NCBI GenBank assembly: GCA_036555325.1
Contig: DATBLQ010000007.1
Span: 1-47,875 of the forward strand
Source: DATBLQ01 sp036555325
GTDB taxonomy: Bacteria > Pseudomonadota > Alphaproteobacteria > Rhizobiales > Aestuariivirgaceae
Length of the DNA: 47,875 bases
Direction of reading: 5' to 3'
In this document: positions 1-8,669 of the stretch, one piece after another
Numbering within the stretch: the stretch's first letter is position 1
Layout of the letters: each line of letters opens with the position of its first letter
Program-made: the position numbers and the translations under genes
The notes under the pieces: generated by a model
The model's database searches: none
What the model saw: the letters and a program-made list of their open reading frames with translations, nothing else
Told to the model about the DNA's origin: nothing

Positions 1-3
1 AAC

Positions 4-26
4 CCCTCGACTGTCAGCATCGAGGG
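4..26. repeat. Perfect hairpin at left window edge
   Basis: Seven-base arms CCCTCGA (4-10) and TCGAGGG (20-26) enclose a 9-nt loop. It could be the terminator of a gene lying left of the window, but no T-run follows, so the role is unknown. Confidence 0.4.
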
Positions 27-31
27 CTCAA

Positions 32-97
32 GGCGCCGGCCTTCCCCCCGCTGCTGGCGACATCCGGCTGGCGCTCCTTCACGGGGGAAGGTGAACA
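32..97. repeat. GC-rich hairpin intergenic repeat
   Basis: Long-spaced inverted repeat with arms CCTTCCCCC (40-48) and GGGGGAAGG (83-91). The plan is the same as the CCTTCTCCC/GGGAGAAGG hairpin at 10247-10270. It looks like one of the mosaic intergenic elements common in Hyphomicrobiales. No gene is seen between 1 and 153. Confidence 0.4.
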
Positions 98-153
98 CTC
101 CTACCCAAAGAGAAAATACCTGTCAAGGAAAATATGCAGGATAGGAGGATTTT

Positions 154-306
154 TTGACGGAAGACATACCCTATCAGTTGGCAGCTGGTATCGCCGCATT
201 CCCTACTTCCACGTGGGTCAAAATGCGATATGGCGAAAGTGAAGTGGCGTGGCTAGCATCCGCGCTCAAGCCAACCTATCTGATCTATCACCTCCCGCGC
301 CCATGA
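154..306 (+). CDS. Possible 50-residue upstream small ORF
   Basis: An open frame starts with TTG at 154, a few bases after an AGGAGG ribosome-binding sequence at 144-149. It runs 50 codons and stops with a TGA that overlaps the ATG of the next gene (ATGA at 303-306), the usual geometry of translational coupling. I do not recognise the product and see no domain. Against it: a TTG start, short length and no family support. The same TTGAC could instead be part of a promoter. This is a tentative call. Confidence 0.3.
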   Translation: MTEDIPYQLAAGIAAFPTSTWVKMRYGESEVAWLASALKPTYLIYHLPRP

Positions 307-1397
307 AAGAGCCGCGCAACCGGGTTGTTCAACTCAAGCGCTTCGGCGGCCCCGAAGAACTGGAGGTGGTTGACGCTCCCCTGCCAACGGCTGGTCGAGG
401 CGAGGTGTGGGTCCGCGTGCTCGCTTCGAGCCTGAACTACACCGAGGTATTGATCCGGCGCCACCTCTACCCACAAACTTCACACCGCCGCCCGCCGTTC
501 ACGCTGGGATATGATGTCGTCGGGGAAATTGATCAGATCGGCAATGGCGTGCGCGGCTTTCAGCTTGGCGACCGTGTGGCTGACATGACGGTGATCGGAT
601 CAAATGTCGCCTATCGCACTCTCCAAGCCGACCACTTGAGTCGCGTTCCGGCGGGTATTGACGCCGCGGAGGCGGCCACACTGATTTTAAGCTGGACAAC
701 CGCGTACCAGCTCCTGCACCGCGCTGCCCGGGTGCAGCGAGGCCAGCGCGTTCTCGTGCATGGAGCGGCTGGCGCTGTCGGTCAGGCTCTGCTCGTCCTC
801 GGCAGGCTGGCCGGCCTCGAGCTGTGGGGCACCGCGCGGGGCAAGGACGCGGCGCTGGTGCGCGAGCTGGGCGCTACACCGATCGACTACCAACGCGAAG
901 ACTTTACGCGCGTTCTACCAGGCGGGTTTGATGTTATCTTCGACGGCATCGGCGAGGACGGTTATCGCCGCTCGTTCACTGCACTCAAGCCCGGTGGACT
1001 GCTCTGTGCCTATGGCTACTCGGCGGGTGCGCAGGAACAGCGCGGCATGCTCACCATCTTCATGTGGATTGCGCGGCTCTATCTGTGGAGATGGCTGCCC
1101 GGCGGGAAGCGCGGCTGTTTCTATTCGATCAACATGAAGCGAGCGCGACATCCCGCCTGGTTCCGGGAGGACCTAGAGCGGCTCTTCGGCCTCTTGGCAA
1201 GTGGCGCCATTCGGCCGCGCGTCGCCGAGCGGATCTCCTTCGATGGGGTCGCCGAAGCACACCGCCGTCTCGAGGCAGGCGGTCTCGAGGGCAAAGTCGT
1301 CCTTTGTCCGGACGTCCCGCCGCGACACGACCGGGAGCTGCCTCGGCCCAAGTCGAGCCCAGCCATGATCCAGGCCTCATCCGCGAGTGCGCTCTGA
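303..1397 (+). CDS. Zinc-free MDR oxidoreductase, quinone-reductase-like
   Basis: Medium-chain dehydrogenase/reductase of the quinone oxidoreductase/zeta-crystallin type, expected to reduce quinones or enones with NADPH in the cytosol. The N-terminal GroES-like fold has the typical segment with LGYDVVGEI, and the Rossmann part has the nucleotide-binding loop HGAAGAVGQALL. The cysteine and histidine ligands of zinc alcohol dehydrogenases are not apparent. The frame is open from 249, but I prefer the ATG at 303 (MKEPRNRVV, 364 residues), where the conserved domain begins and where it overlaps a possible upstream ORF stop. The last ~25 residues are a low-complexity tail beyond the usual family end. 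The true substrate cannot be read from sequence. Confidence 0.85.
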   Translation: MKEPRNRVVQLKRFGGPEELEVVDAPLPTAGRGEVWVRVLASSLNYTEVLIRRHLYPQTSHRRPPFTLGYDVVGEIDQIGNGVRGFQLGDRVADMTVIGSNVAYRTLQADHLSRVPAGIDAAEAATLILSWTTAYQLLHRAARVQRGQRVLVHGAAGAVGQALLVLGRLAGLELWGTARGKDAALVRELGATPIDYQREDFTRVLPGGFDVIFDGIGEDGYRRSFTALKPGGLLCAYGYSAGAQEQRGMLTIFMWIARLYLWRWLPGGKRGCFYSINMKRARHPAWFREDLERLFGLLASGAIRPRVAERISFDGVAEAHRRLEAGGLEGKVVLCPDVPPRHDRELPRPKSSPAMIQASSASAL

Positions 1398-1502
1398 CGA
1401 CCGCCCGCCACACCGAAACTCATGCCACATCAGTGAGGGACGGGAATCCGTTCGGGCGGTGGGGCCTTCTTCATCTATCGTTGCGGACCAAACGTCTGCT
1501 TG

Positions 1503-1625
1503 GCGCGGCAGCGTCGGCAGGGTGGGGTTCCTCCTCATCGTCCGACCACGGAGCAAGATGTTTCCCCGATCGCCCACCCCCGACTTCACCTCACCCCCGA
1601 CCCCTCCTCACACGGGGGAGCGTGT
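1503..1625 (+). repeat. Dispersed intergenic element, copy A
   Basis: The core at 1505-1562 closely matches the reverse complement of about 10098-10158. Both copies carry GGCAGGGTGGGGTT and GGAGCAAGATG blocks in the same order, followed by C-rich tracts and an ACGGGGGAG-type end. No coding capacity for a transposase is present, so this is a non-autonomous or MITE-like intergenic repeat. Confidence 0.7.
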
Positions 1626-1646
1626 ATGGCCATCAGGGAGAAAGAG

Positions 1647-1669
1647 ATGGCCGGATCAAGTCCGGCCAT
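1647..1669. repeat. TCAAG-loop hairpin repeat, copy 1
   Basis: Perfect 9-bp arms ATGGCCGGA and TCCGGCCAT enclose the 5-nt loop TCAAG. The loop and overall form recur at 19619-19641 with different but still complementary arms, and a looser variant lies at about 8085-8115. Confidence 0.7.
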
Positions 1670-1704
1670 GACGGTTGAGAGCAAGGACACACATGTCACA
1701 AAGG

Positions 1705-2601
1705 CTAGGGCTCAAGGCCCATGGCGCGGAGGCGCTCGGGATCGCTTGCCCAGTTCTCGCGCACCTTGACGAAGAGGAACAGATGCACCTTGCGTTCCAG
1801 GAGCGATGACAGTTCCTCGCGCGCCAACCTGCCGATCTCACGGATGCTCTGCCCGCCCTTGCCAAGCACGATCTTGCGCTGGCTTTCCCGCTCGACAAAA
1901 ATCACCTGTTCGATCCTGACAGATCCGTCGCGATTTTCCTTCCAACTCTCGGTTTCAACGGTTGAAGCATAGGGCAGCTCCTGGTGCAGGCGCTCATAGA
2001 TCTTTTCGCGCGTGATTTCCGAAGCGATGAACCGCATCGGAACGTCGGCGACCTGGTCGGCGGGATAGAGCCATGGCCCCACAGGCATCATGTGTGCCAG
2101 ACGGCGGCGGACGACGTCGACCCCATCACCGGTCCTGGCGCTCACCATGAAGGTCTCCTCAAACGGGACCACTTCGTTGAGGCGTGCCGACAAGTCCAGG
2201 AGCTTCTCGCGCCTGACAAGGTCGATCTTGTTCAGAACGAGAACGGCCCTCGCCTTGTCTTCGGCAAGTTTTTGCAGAATGCGAGCGACATCCTCGCTGA
2301 TCCCGGCACGCACATCCACGATCAGAAGCACGATGTCGGCCTCCCCTGCCCCGCCCCAGGCCGCTTCCACCATTGCCTCGTCGAGCCGGCGGCGTGGCGG
2401 GAAGATTCCCGGGGTATCGACGAATATGATCTGACTTTGGCCATCGATGACAATGGCGCGGATGCGGGAGCGCGTGGTCTGCACCTTATGAGAAACGATC
2501 GCCAGCTTGTAACCGGCAAGGCAATTGATCAGCGTCGATTTGCCGGCATTGGGCGCGCCGATGATGGCAACGAAGCCGCAGCGGGTCGGTTCCTCATTCA
2601 A
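1705..2601 (-). CDS. era: GTPase Era
   Basis: Ribosome-assembly GTPase that binds 16S rRNA near its 3' end and checks small-subunit maturation. The 298-residue protein has the G1 loop GAPNAGKST (15-23), G3 DTPG (62-65) and G4 NKID (124-127). A C-terminal KH RNA-binding domain follows, with the GKGGQSIREIG loop around residue 230. Length and domain order are standard. Its ATG overlaps the end of rnc by 8 bases, so the two are translationally coupled. In many Hyphomicrobiales recO follows era; here repeats and an unrelated gene on the other strand follow. Confidence 0.97.
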   Translation of the reverse strand: MNEEPTRCGFVAIIGAPNAGKSTLINCLAGYKLAIVSHKVQTTRSRIRAIVIDGQSQIIFVDTPGIFPPRRRLDEAMVEAAWGGAGEADIVLLIVDVRAGISEDVARILQKLAEDKARAVLVLNKIDLVRREKLLDLSARLNEVVPFEETFMVSARTGDGVDVVRRRLAHMMPVGPWLYPADQVADVPMRFIASEITREKIYERLHQELPYASTVETESWKENRDGSVRIEQVIFVERESQRKIVLGKGGQSIREIGRLAREELSSLLERKVHLFLFVKVRENWASDPERLRAMGLEP

Positions 2602-3274
2602 CCCAAACTCCCGTCCGCGTCAAAAACGCCTTGGCGGCCTGCTGCTCGGCCTGCCGTCTGGTCTTGCCCTCGCCCCTGGCCGAGGGATACTTCTCAATCG
2701 CTACATCGACGACAAACAAGGGGTCATGCTGGGGACCGCTCTGGCCGATGATCGTGTACACCGGCGAAGGCATGGCGCGCGCGCCAGTCCATTCCTGCAA
2801 GGTCGACTTGGCGTCCTTCTCGTCATGGCGCACATCGTCGAACCGGCTGCCCCAATGCCTCAGGATAAACGAGCGCGCCGCATCGAGGCCTCCGTCCAGG
2901 TAAACGGCGGCAATCAACGCCTCGCAGGCATCGGCCAGGACGTTGCTGCTGGCGCGAACCGTGTGCGTGCCGCGCGGCTCGGTGCGCAGCGCGTCGGACA
3001 GCTTGAGCTGCCGGGCCACCTCGGCCAGCGTTTCGGTGCGCACCAGCGTCTTGAGGCTTTGCGTCAGGAGCCCTTCGCGCATGTGCGGATCGCGCCGGTA
3101 TAGCTCTTCGGCGACGACCAGACCGAGAATGCGATCGCCCAGGAACTCAAGGGCCTGATAGTCGTGTCCCTTGCCGTAGGATGCGTGTGTCAACGCGCGG
3201 GTGAGCAGTTCCTTGTTTTTGAACTCATAACCGATCTTTTCAGCAAGACCCTTGGTCCGAGGCACTTCAATCAA
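2594..3274 (-). CDS. rnc: Ribonuclease III
   Basis: Double-strand-specific endoribonuclease that processes rRNA precursors and structured mRNAs. The N-terminal RNase III domain has the signature ALEFLGDRILGL with its metal-binding acidic residues, and a C-terminal double-stranded RNA-binding domain ends in the usual basic KTRRQAEQQAAKAFL helix. The frame is open back to 3346, but that would extend far into lepB. TTG at 3274 or GTG at 3265, just around the lepB stop, give 226 or 223 residues, the normal family size. The start is therefore uncertain by a few codons. Confidence 0.95.
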   Translation of the reverse strand: MIEVPRTKGLAEKIGYEFKNKELLTRALTHASYGKGHDYQALEFLGDRILGLVVAEELYRRDPHMREGLLTQSLKTLVRTETLAEVARQLKLSDALRTEPRGTHTVRASSNVLADACEALIAAVYLDGGLDAARSFILRHWGSRFDDVRHDEKDAKSTLQEWTGARAMPSPVYTIIGQSGPQHDPLFVVDVAIEKYPSARGEGKTRRQAEQQAAKAFLTRTGVWVE

Positions 3275-4079
3275 CCATCTTGAAGAACCGGTCCCATCTG
3301 ATGGCCAACGGCCATTTCCAAATCTCAAGAATGCCTGCGGTTCCATTGTGGGAGAAAAATATCAGATCGGCCCGGCCAACCAGATTTTCGTAGGGCACAT
3401 AACCCACCGGCGTCAGGAAACGGCTGTCTTCCGAATTGTCGCGGTTGTCGCCCATCATGAAGTAGTGTCCGGGCGGCACCACATATTCCTTGGTGTTGTC
3501 GCCCGCCGATCCGTTCACCGCATCGAGCGTCTCATAGGTCACGCCATTGGGCAGTGTTTCGCGATACCGCGGCACGGCCATGCCGGACCCTTCGCCGTTC
3601 GGATCGACATAATCGGCAATGCGTTCGCGCTGGACCGGCGTGCCATTGATTTTGAGGATTCCATCGATGACCTGAATGCGATCGCCCGGCAATCCGATCA
3701 GCCGCTTGATATAGTCGGTTTCATTGTCGGCTGGCAGCTTGAACACAACAACATCGCCGCGCTCGGGCTGTTCGGCGAAGAAAACGCGGCCGTCGATCGG
3801 CACAGGGCCGAACTTTACGCCGAGACGATCGATCGAGAAGTTGAAGGAATACTTGCTGTAGCCGTAGGAAAGCTTGGAGACGAACAGATAGTCGCCGATC
3901 ATGAGGGTGGGATACATCGATCCCGAGGGAATATTGAACGGCTGAAACAGAAAGGTGCGGACAAGAAAAGCCAAAAGCAGGGCCTGCAGTACGGTTTTGA
4001 TGACGTCCCAGGCACCTTCTTCTCGCCGCTGGTCTCTCACATTTGCCGCCATGTTTGGATGATTTCGGTTATGCCGCAT
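3267..4079 (-). CDS. lepB: Signal peptidase I
   Basis: Membrane serine protease that removes signal peptides from exported proteins. An N-terminal membrane segment (VLQALLLAFLVRTFLF) precedes the catalytic-serine box PSGSMYPTL. The catalytic-lysine box follows in DYIKRLIGLPGDRI, and the conserved GDNRDNSEDSR segment lies near the C-terminus. The frame can start at GTG 4091, ATG 4079 or ATG 4052; I chose 4079, which has a GGA-type site upstream, but none is decisive. The stop lies at the start of rnc. Its place in the rnc-era run is typical of alphaproteobacteria. Confidence 0.95.
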   Translation of the reverse strand: MRHNRNHPNMAANVRDQRREEGAWDVIKTVLQALLLAFLVRTFLFQPFNIPSGSMYPTLMIGDYLFVSKLSYGYSKYSFNFSIDRLGVKFGPVPIDGRVFFAEQPERGDVVVFKLPADNETDYIKRLIGLPGDRIQVIDGILKINGTPVQRERIADYVDPNGEGSGMAVPRYRETLPNGVTYETLDAVNGSAGDNTKEYVVPPGHYFMMGDNRDNSEDSRFLTPVGYVPYENLVGRADLIFFSHNGTAGILEIWKWPLAIRWDRFFKMVD

Positions 4080-4220
4080 TGCCAAATCCACGTTTGCTTG
4101 AGCCTATAGCCCGTGGGCCGAGGTTACGCAATTGGACTGTTCGACCCCTGTCCATGAGGTACGCGGAGGAAAGGCCCCGGTAAGGGGTGCCATTCATCCC
4201 CTCCGATTCGAGATATCCCG

Positions 4221-4622
4221 CTACGTCAACTTGACCGCGTAAATGATGACATGCGCATGCGCATAGGGATATTCGTCGGTTAAAGTCAAATGCACAACTG
4301 CACGATGATTCTTGGGCATCAACCTGTCCAGCTGCTGTTTGGCGCCGCCGCTCAAGACCATGGTCGGACGACCCGAGGGTTCATTGACCACACCCAGATC
4401 ACGCCAAAAGACCCCTCGCGAAAACCCGGTGCCAAGCGCCTTCGAACACGCTTCCTTGGCCGCGAACCGCTTGGCATAGGAGGCAGCGCGAGCGAGCCTG
4501 CGCTCGGACTTCTTCTGTTCAACCTCGGTGAAGACCCGCGAGATGAAGCGATCGCCGAACCGGCCCAGCGTTCTTTCGATTCGCCGAATATCGATTACGT
4601 CGCTTCCGGTTCCGATGATCAT
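4221..4622 (-). CDS. acpS: Holo-[acyl-carrier-protein] synthase
   Basis: Transfers 4'-phosphopantetheine from CoA to apo-acyl carrier protein, which activates ACP for fatty-acid synthesis. The 133-residue protein starts MIIGTGSDVIDIRRIE, with the Mg-binding Asp at residue 8. It has the second metal-site motif RFAAKEACSKALGTG in the middle. Length is typical of the bacterial trimeric form. It follows the DUF2062 gene by only 10 bases. About 140 bases without a recognisable gene separate it from lepB. Confidence 0.96.
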   Translation of the reverse strand: MIIGTGSDVIDIRRIERTLGRFGDRFISRVFTEVEQKKSERRLARAASYAKRFAAKEACSKALGTGFSRGVFWRDLGVVNEPSGRPTMVLSGGAKQQLDRLMPKNHRAVVHLTLTDEYPYAHAHVIIYAVKLT

Positions 4623-4632
4623 TTCCGCAATT

Positions 4633-5220
4633 TCAGGCGGCGCGGGTCAGCGCCGCCCTGGTGCGCAAACGGCTGCGGCGGCGGCGCTGGTGGGCGTCAA
4701 CGAAAGCGCGGGCGGCAAAATACACAGGCACAGCGACGGCGAGCCCCAGAAGGATGCTACCGAGCATCATCGGCAGAAATACCGGGGCGAGGATATCCCA
4801 AAGCTCGCTTGCGACCTGCAGCGGATCGGTGACGAAGTAGTCGAACGTCAGCTTGGGTCCCTCGAAAACGAAGTCCTCCCGTATGCGCTCGCCGATGAGC
4901 AGCATCCCCACCTGATAGTTGCCCAGCATCATCAACGGACACATGACAGGGTTGCAAACGAGCGTTCCCACCGCGGCCGCGATGAAGCTGCCGCCGATGG
5001 CCCAGCAGATCAGCGCGGCAAGAAGGAGATGAAAGCCGAGCAAGGGGTTGAATCCCATGAAGACGCCGGTGGCAAAGCCAAGGGCAATGCTGTGCGGCGT
5101 TGCGCCTATGCGACGCACGCGGTGCCAAACATAAAGGATCGCCCGCTTGAAGCCAGAGCGTGGCCAAATCGAGTTCTGCAGCTTGCTCAGTAAACCTGGC
5201 TTGCGTCTGGGTTTGAACAT
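4633..5220 (-). CDS. DUF2062 membrane protein
   Basis: Small integral membrane protein of the DUF2062 family, whose biochemical function is not established. The 195 residues start with a basic stretch (MFKPRRKPG), followed by the family core TPHSIALGFATGVFMGF, then a hydrophobic block and the NPVMCPLMM segment. A second membrane segment (MMLGSILLGLAVAVPVYF) precedes a basic Arg-rich tail. It lies between pyrE and acpS with short gaps, so it is probably in the same transcript. A role tied to the envelope is only a guess. Confidence 0.85.
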   Translation of the reverse strand: MFKPRRKPGLLSKLQNSIWPRSGFKRAILYVWHRVRRIGATPHSIALGFATGVFMGFNPLLGFHLLLAALICWAIGGSFIAAAVGTLVCNPVMCPLMMLGNYQVGMLLIGERIREDFVFEGPKLTFDYFVTDPLQVASELWDILAPVFLPMMLGSILLGLAVAVPVYFAARAFVDAHQRRRRSRLRTRAALTRAA

Positions 5221-5226
5221 GACCTC

Positions 5227-5817
5227 TTACTTCATGCCGCGGCTGCCGGGCTTGGTCGCCGGAATGGCGGCCAATTCCGGCGGCAACCGATCCGCTGGAA
5301 AAATCGGAATATCAAGTCGTGTAAGCGCCGTCAGCGGTACGCCCACATTAGCACGTCCGCCCGAGCGGTCTATAAGGCAGGCTGCCGCTACGACGCGAGC
5401 GCCTTCTTTCCGGACCGCTTCGATGCACTCGCGTGAGGATAATCCAGTCGTTACGATGTCTTCCACCATAAGCACATGTGAACCCGGATCGATTGAAAAC
5501 CCGCGGCGCAATGAAAAGTTGCCCTCGACACGCTCGAAAAACACGGCCGGAACGCCAAGTTGCCGGCCCATTTCGTAGCCCACTATAACTCCTCCCATCG
5601 CCGGGGAGACAACCATCTCAATGGGAGCGCCTGATTCCTGACGCAGCTTTTCCGCCAGCGCCCGGCACAGCCGTTCCGCTCTTCTTGCATCCATCAGAAC
5701 GCGCGCGCATTGGAGATAGTTGGCGCTGTGCTGGCCGGATGAAAGGACGAAATGCCCGGTGAGCAGCGCACCGGCGGCCCTAAACTCTGCCAACACTTCT
5801 TCGTGATTGAGACTCAT
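5227..5817 (-). CDS. pyrE: Orotate phosphoribosyltransferase
   Basis: Makes orotidine 5'-monophosphate from orotate and PRPP in de novo pyrimidine synthesis. The 196-residue protein has the PRPP-binding loop VLMVEDIVTTGLSSRE. The flexible-loop region around FFERVEGNFSLRRGF carries the basic residues expected to contact pyrophosphate, and the early VLSSGQHSANYLQC segment is typical of the alphaproteobacterial PyrE type. It starts 9 bases after the stop of the rel/spoT gene, so the two are probably co-transcribed. Confidence 0.96.
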   Translation of the reverse strand: MSLNHEEVLAEFRAAGALLTGHFVLSSGQHSANYLQCARVLMDARRAERLCRALAEKLRQESGAPIEMVVSPAMGGVIVGYEMGRQLGVPAVFFERVEGNFSLRRGFSIDPGSHVLMVEDIVTTGLSSRECIEAVRKEGARVVAAACLIDRSGGRANVGVPLTALTRLDIPIFPADRLPPELAAIPATKPGSRGMK

Positions 5818-5826
5818 GCAGAAGGA

Positions 5827-7998
5827 TCAACCCGTAACCCGGGATACCTCGCTGACCAGGGGCTTGCTGCGCAAGGCGTTCATGATCGATGTCAGGTGCT
5901 TTAGATTGTTGACCTCGAGCACGATGTCAAGGTCGTAGAAATCCTTTGCGCGCGTCAGCATCTGCAACTGATCGATGTTGCCTTCGAGTTCCCCGATCGT
6001 CTGGGCGACCTGCGCCAGCGCACCAACCTCATTGTGAATTTTGACTGCAAGGCGCGAGGGATAGCGCAGCGTATCGTCGCTCGTATCCCAGGCGAGATCC
6101 ACCCAGCGATCCGGCTGGTCGTCGAATGCCTGCAGGGCACGGGCGAATATCGGATAAACGGTTATCCCCTCGCCCGGGGTAAGAATGCCGACAATCCGGT
6201 CGCCCGGCACGGCACCGGTTTCCGGTGCGATCTTGAGGGGCAAATCGCGATTGATGCCTCTCACCGCGATAGCGGGGCTCGTGGCTCCCCCTTTTTTCTG
6301 CCGCTTGCGGGACTGGGCAGCCTTGAGCGGTTTCTTCTTCTTGTCGTCGATGTCGATGCCCATGGCGCGCAACACGTCGACTGCCGGCATTTCGCCGCGT
6401 CCGATCGCTGCCAGAACGTCTTCGGAATTCTTCATGCCGAGTCGCGGCGTGGCGTTGGCCAGGTCCTTGTCAACGAAACTGCGACCGGACCGCACGAGCG
6501 TCCGGCCGAGAATTTCCCTGCCCAATCCGGCGTACTGCTTGCGCACGGCATTGCGCGTCGCTCGCCTGATGGCCGAGCGCGCCTTGCCGGTGACGGCGAA
6601 ACCTTCCCAGGCCGCGGGCGGCACCTGGGCCTTGGAACGGATGATGTCGACCTCATCGCCGTTCTCCAGTTCGCTCATCAGCGATGCGTGGCGGCCGTTG
6701 ATGCGGCATCCCACGCAGCTGTCGCCAAGCTTGGTGTGGACCGCATAGGCAAAATCGATGGGTGTTGCTCCCTTGGGCAGAGCGATGAGGTCGCCCTTGG
6801 GGGTGAAGCAGAAAACCTGGTCCTGGAACAGCTCAAGCTTGGTATGCTCGAGGAATTCCTTGGGGCTATCGCCTTCGGACAACATCTCGATCAAATGGCG
6901 CAGCCAGCGGTAGGCGTTGGACTCATCGACCGGAACGCGATTGCCGTTGATGGCTTTCTCGGGATTGAGAATATCGCGATAAAAGGCGTGCGCCGCGATG
7001 CCACGCTCGGCGACTTCGTGCATCGCATGGGTTCTGATCTGCATCTCGACGCGCATGTGGTGCGGGCCGATCACCGTTGTGTGGATGGATCGGTAATCGT
7101 TCTGTTTCGGATTGGACACGTAGTCCTTGAACCGGCCGGGAACCATGCGCCATGCCTGATGAACGATTCCCAGGGCCTTGTAACATTCGTCGATCGTGTC
7201 GACCATGACGCGGAAAGCGAAGATATCGGAGAGCTGGCCAAGCGAGAGATGCTTCTTCTGCATCTTCCGCCAGATCGAATAGGGCCGCTTCTCGCGGCCG
7301 CTCACCTGAGCATTGATCTTGTTCTCCGCCAGCTTCGCGGCCAGCGCCTGCTCGATCTCCCTCAGGATATTGCCGGAGTCCTGGTGCAGCTTCTTCAGCC
7401 GCGCGGTAATGGACTTGTAGGCATCGGGATTGAGCACCTTGAATGCGCTGTCCTCCAGCTCGTCGCGCATGTTCTGCATGCCCATTCGGCCGGCAAGCGG
7501 GGCATAGAGGTCGAGAGTTTCCTGGGCGATGCGCTGGCGCTTGTCGGGCTTCATGTGCTGAAGCGTGCGCATGTTGTGGAGCCGGTCGGCGAGCTTGATC
7601 AGCAGAACGCGGATATCCTTGGCCATCGCAAGCAGCAGCTTGCGCAGGTTTTCCGCCTGGGCCGCCTCTTTGGTGACAAGATCAAGCCGCCTTATCTTGG
7701 TCAACCCGTCGACGAGTCTTGCGATCTCCTTGCCGAAAAGCTCCTCGATCTCCTGATGGGTGGCTTCGGTGTCCTCGACGACATCGTGCAGGAGTGCTGC
7801 AACAATGGTGGCGTCATCGAGCTTGAGATCGGTCAGGATGGCAGCGACTTCAAGCGGATGGGAAAAATAGGGGTCGCCCGAGGCGCGCACCTGGGTGCCG
7901 TGGGCCTTCATGGCGTAGACATAGGCGCGGTTTAAGAGCTTCTCATCCGCATCCTTGTCGTAGGATGTGACCTTCTCCACGAGTTCGAACTGACGCAT
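5827..7998 (-). CDS. rsh: Bifunctional (p)ppGpp synthetase/hydrolase Rel/SpoT
   Basis: Single long RelA/SpoT homologue that makes and degrades (p)ppGpp in the stringent response. The N-terminal HD hydrolase domain shows YFSHPLEVA and LLHDVVEDT. The synthetase domain shows KQNDYRSIHTTVIGP and EMQIRT, a TGS domain follows (VFCFTPKGDLIALPKGA), and a C-terminal ACT domain ends the protein. Both catalytic centres look intact. The frame extends to 8163, but those 55 residues translate a repeat (R3). The ATG at 7998 (MRQFELVEKV) begins the conserved protein, giving 723 residues. Confidence 0.96.
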   Translation of the reverse strand: MRQFELVEKVTSYDKDADEKLLNRAYVYAMKAHGTQVRASGDPYFSHPLEVAAILTDLKLDDATIVAALLHDVVEDTEATHQEIEELFGKEIARLVDGLTKIRRLDLVTKEAAQAENLRKLLLAMAKDIRVLLIKLADRLHNMRTLQHMKPDKRQRIAQETLDLYAPLAGRMGMQNMRDELEDSAFKVLNPDAYKSITARLKKLHQDSGNILREIEQALAAKLAENKINAQVSGREKRPYSIWRKMQKKHLSLGQLSDIFAFRVMVDTIDECYKALGIVHQAWRMVPGRFKDYVSNPKQNDYRSIHTTVIGPHHMRVEMQIRTHAMHEVAERGIAAHAFYRDILNPEKAINGNRVPVDESNAYRWLRHLIEMLSEGDSPKEFLEHTKLELFQDQVFCFTPKGDLIALPKGATPIDFAYAVHTKLGDSCVGCRINGRHASLMSELENGDEVDIIRSKAQVPPAAWEGFAVTGKARSAIRRATRNAVRKQYAGLGREILGRTLVRSGRSFVDKDLANATPRLGMKNSEDVLAAIGRGEMPAVDVLRAMGIDIDDKKKKPLKAAQSRKRQKKGGATSPAIAVRGINRDLPLKIAPETGAVPGDRIVGILTPGEGITVYPIFARALQAFDDQPDRWVDLAWDTSDDTLRYPSRLAVKIHNEVGALAQVAQTIGELEGNIDQLQMLTRAKDFYDLDIVLEVNNLKHLTSIMNALRSKPLVSEVSRVTG

Positions 7999-8079
7999 CG
8001 GCACACAAGCTTGATCGTGCAACTGCCAGGCATATTGCCGGAAATTGCTTAAACAAAAAATGGATTCGATTGAACCGCC

Positions 8080-8165
8080 GGCGTGGGCCGGCTTAACCCG
8101 CCCATCCAGACCACCGGGATAGGGCCGGTACGGGAGGAGAAAGGGCGAAAATGCCCGGTTCACAG
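8080..8165. repeat. Hairpin repeat between rpoZ and rel/spoT
   Basis: On the minus strand this reads GCGGGTTAAGCCGGCCCACG, a variant of the GCGGA-TCAAG-TCCGGCCATGACG form of the hairpins at 1647 and 19619. It occupies most of the 214-base space upstream of the rel/spoT start and opens a spurious N-terminal extension in that frame. Confidence 0.5.
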
Positions 8166-8212
8166 ACCTGCCCGGTCCGGCATGGCGTTATGGCCTGAAA
8201 ATTAACTAAACC

Positions 8213-8626
8213 TTAATATCCGGAGCGCTGGCTGCCGGGACTTTCGGCCGGCGGGAGGCCTTCAAGTCCGCGCAGGAGGTCTTCCTCGGTCATGCGGTCC
8301 ATTTCCGGCTCGTCATCCTTGGCGGGGGCGGTCGCGCCGGCCGGCGTTTCGGCGCTGGTGATCATCAGGGGCGCCTCGCTGACTTCCGGCTCGTCCACCT
8401 CAACCTGCTTCTGCATGGAGTGGATATAGTTCTCCTTCAGATCGTCCTTGTTGATCGCTTCTTCGGCGATCTCCCGAAGGGCCACGACCGGGTTCTTGTC
8501 CTTGTTGCGGTCAACGGTCAAAGGAGCCCCTTGCGCCACCATACGCGCACGGTGGGCGGAGAGGAGGACCAGCTCAAAGCGGTTGGGGAGTTTGTCGATG
8601 CAGTCTTCTACGGTGACGCGCGCCAT
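8213..8626 (-). CDS. rpoZ: RNA polymerase omega subunit
   Basis: Omega subunit, which helps assemble core RNA polymerase by holding beta-prime. The N-terminus MARVTVEDCIDKLPNRFELVL is diagnostic, followed by ALREIAEEAI. The C-terminal half is an acidic alphaproteobacterial extension rich in Glu, Pro and Ala, giving 137 residues. It precedes rel/spoT, the common order in proteobacteria, which fits the known link of omega with (p)ppGpp response. Confidence 0.96.
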   Translation of the reverse strand: MARVTVEDCIDKLPNRFELVLLSAHRARMVAQGAPLTVDRNKDKNPVVALREIAEEAINKDDLKENYIHSMQKQVEVDEPEVSEAPLMITSAETPAGATAPAKDDEPEMDRMTEEDLLRGLEGLPPAESPGSQRSGY

Positions 8627-8669
8627 GAGGCTCGTCTCCCTTTGTTGGATATGATGCGATTTCGGGGCG

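Larger units (their letters stand above)
1398..1704. other. Gene-free spacer filled with dispersed repeats
   Basis: The 307 bases between the MDR gene and the 3' end of era hold no credible gene. They contain a mosaic repeat at about 1503-1625, related to an inverted copy near 10 kb, and a perfect hairpin at 1647-1669. Short open frames here are translations of the repeat. Confidence 0.7.

Noticed and set aside
6034..7935. 633-codon open frame on the plus strand opposite rel/spoT
   Set aside because: Entirely antisense to the conserved Rel/SpoT gene; no domain motif; typical GC-rich shadow frame.
7999..8163. 55-codon extension of rel/spoT
   Set aside because: Translates a dispersed hairpin repeat; the family start is the ATG at 7998.
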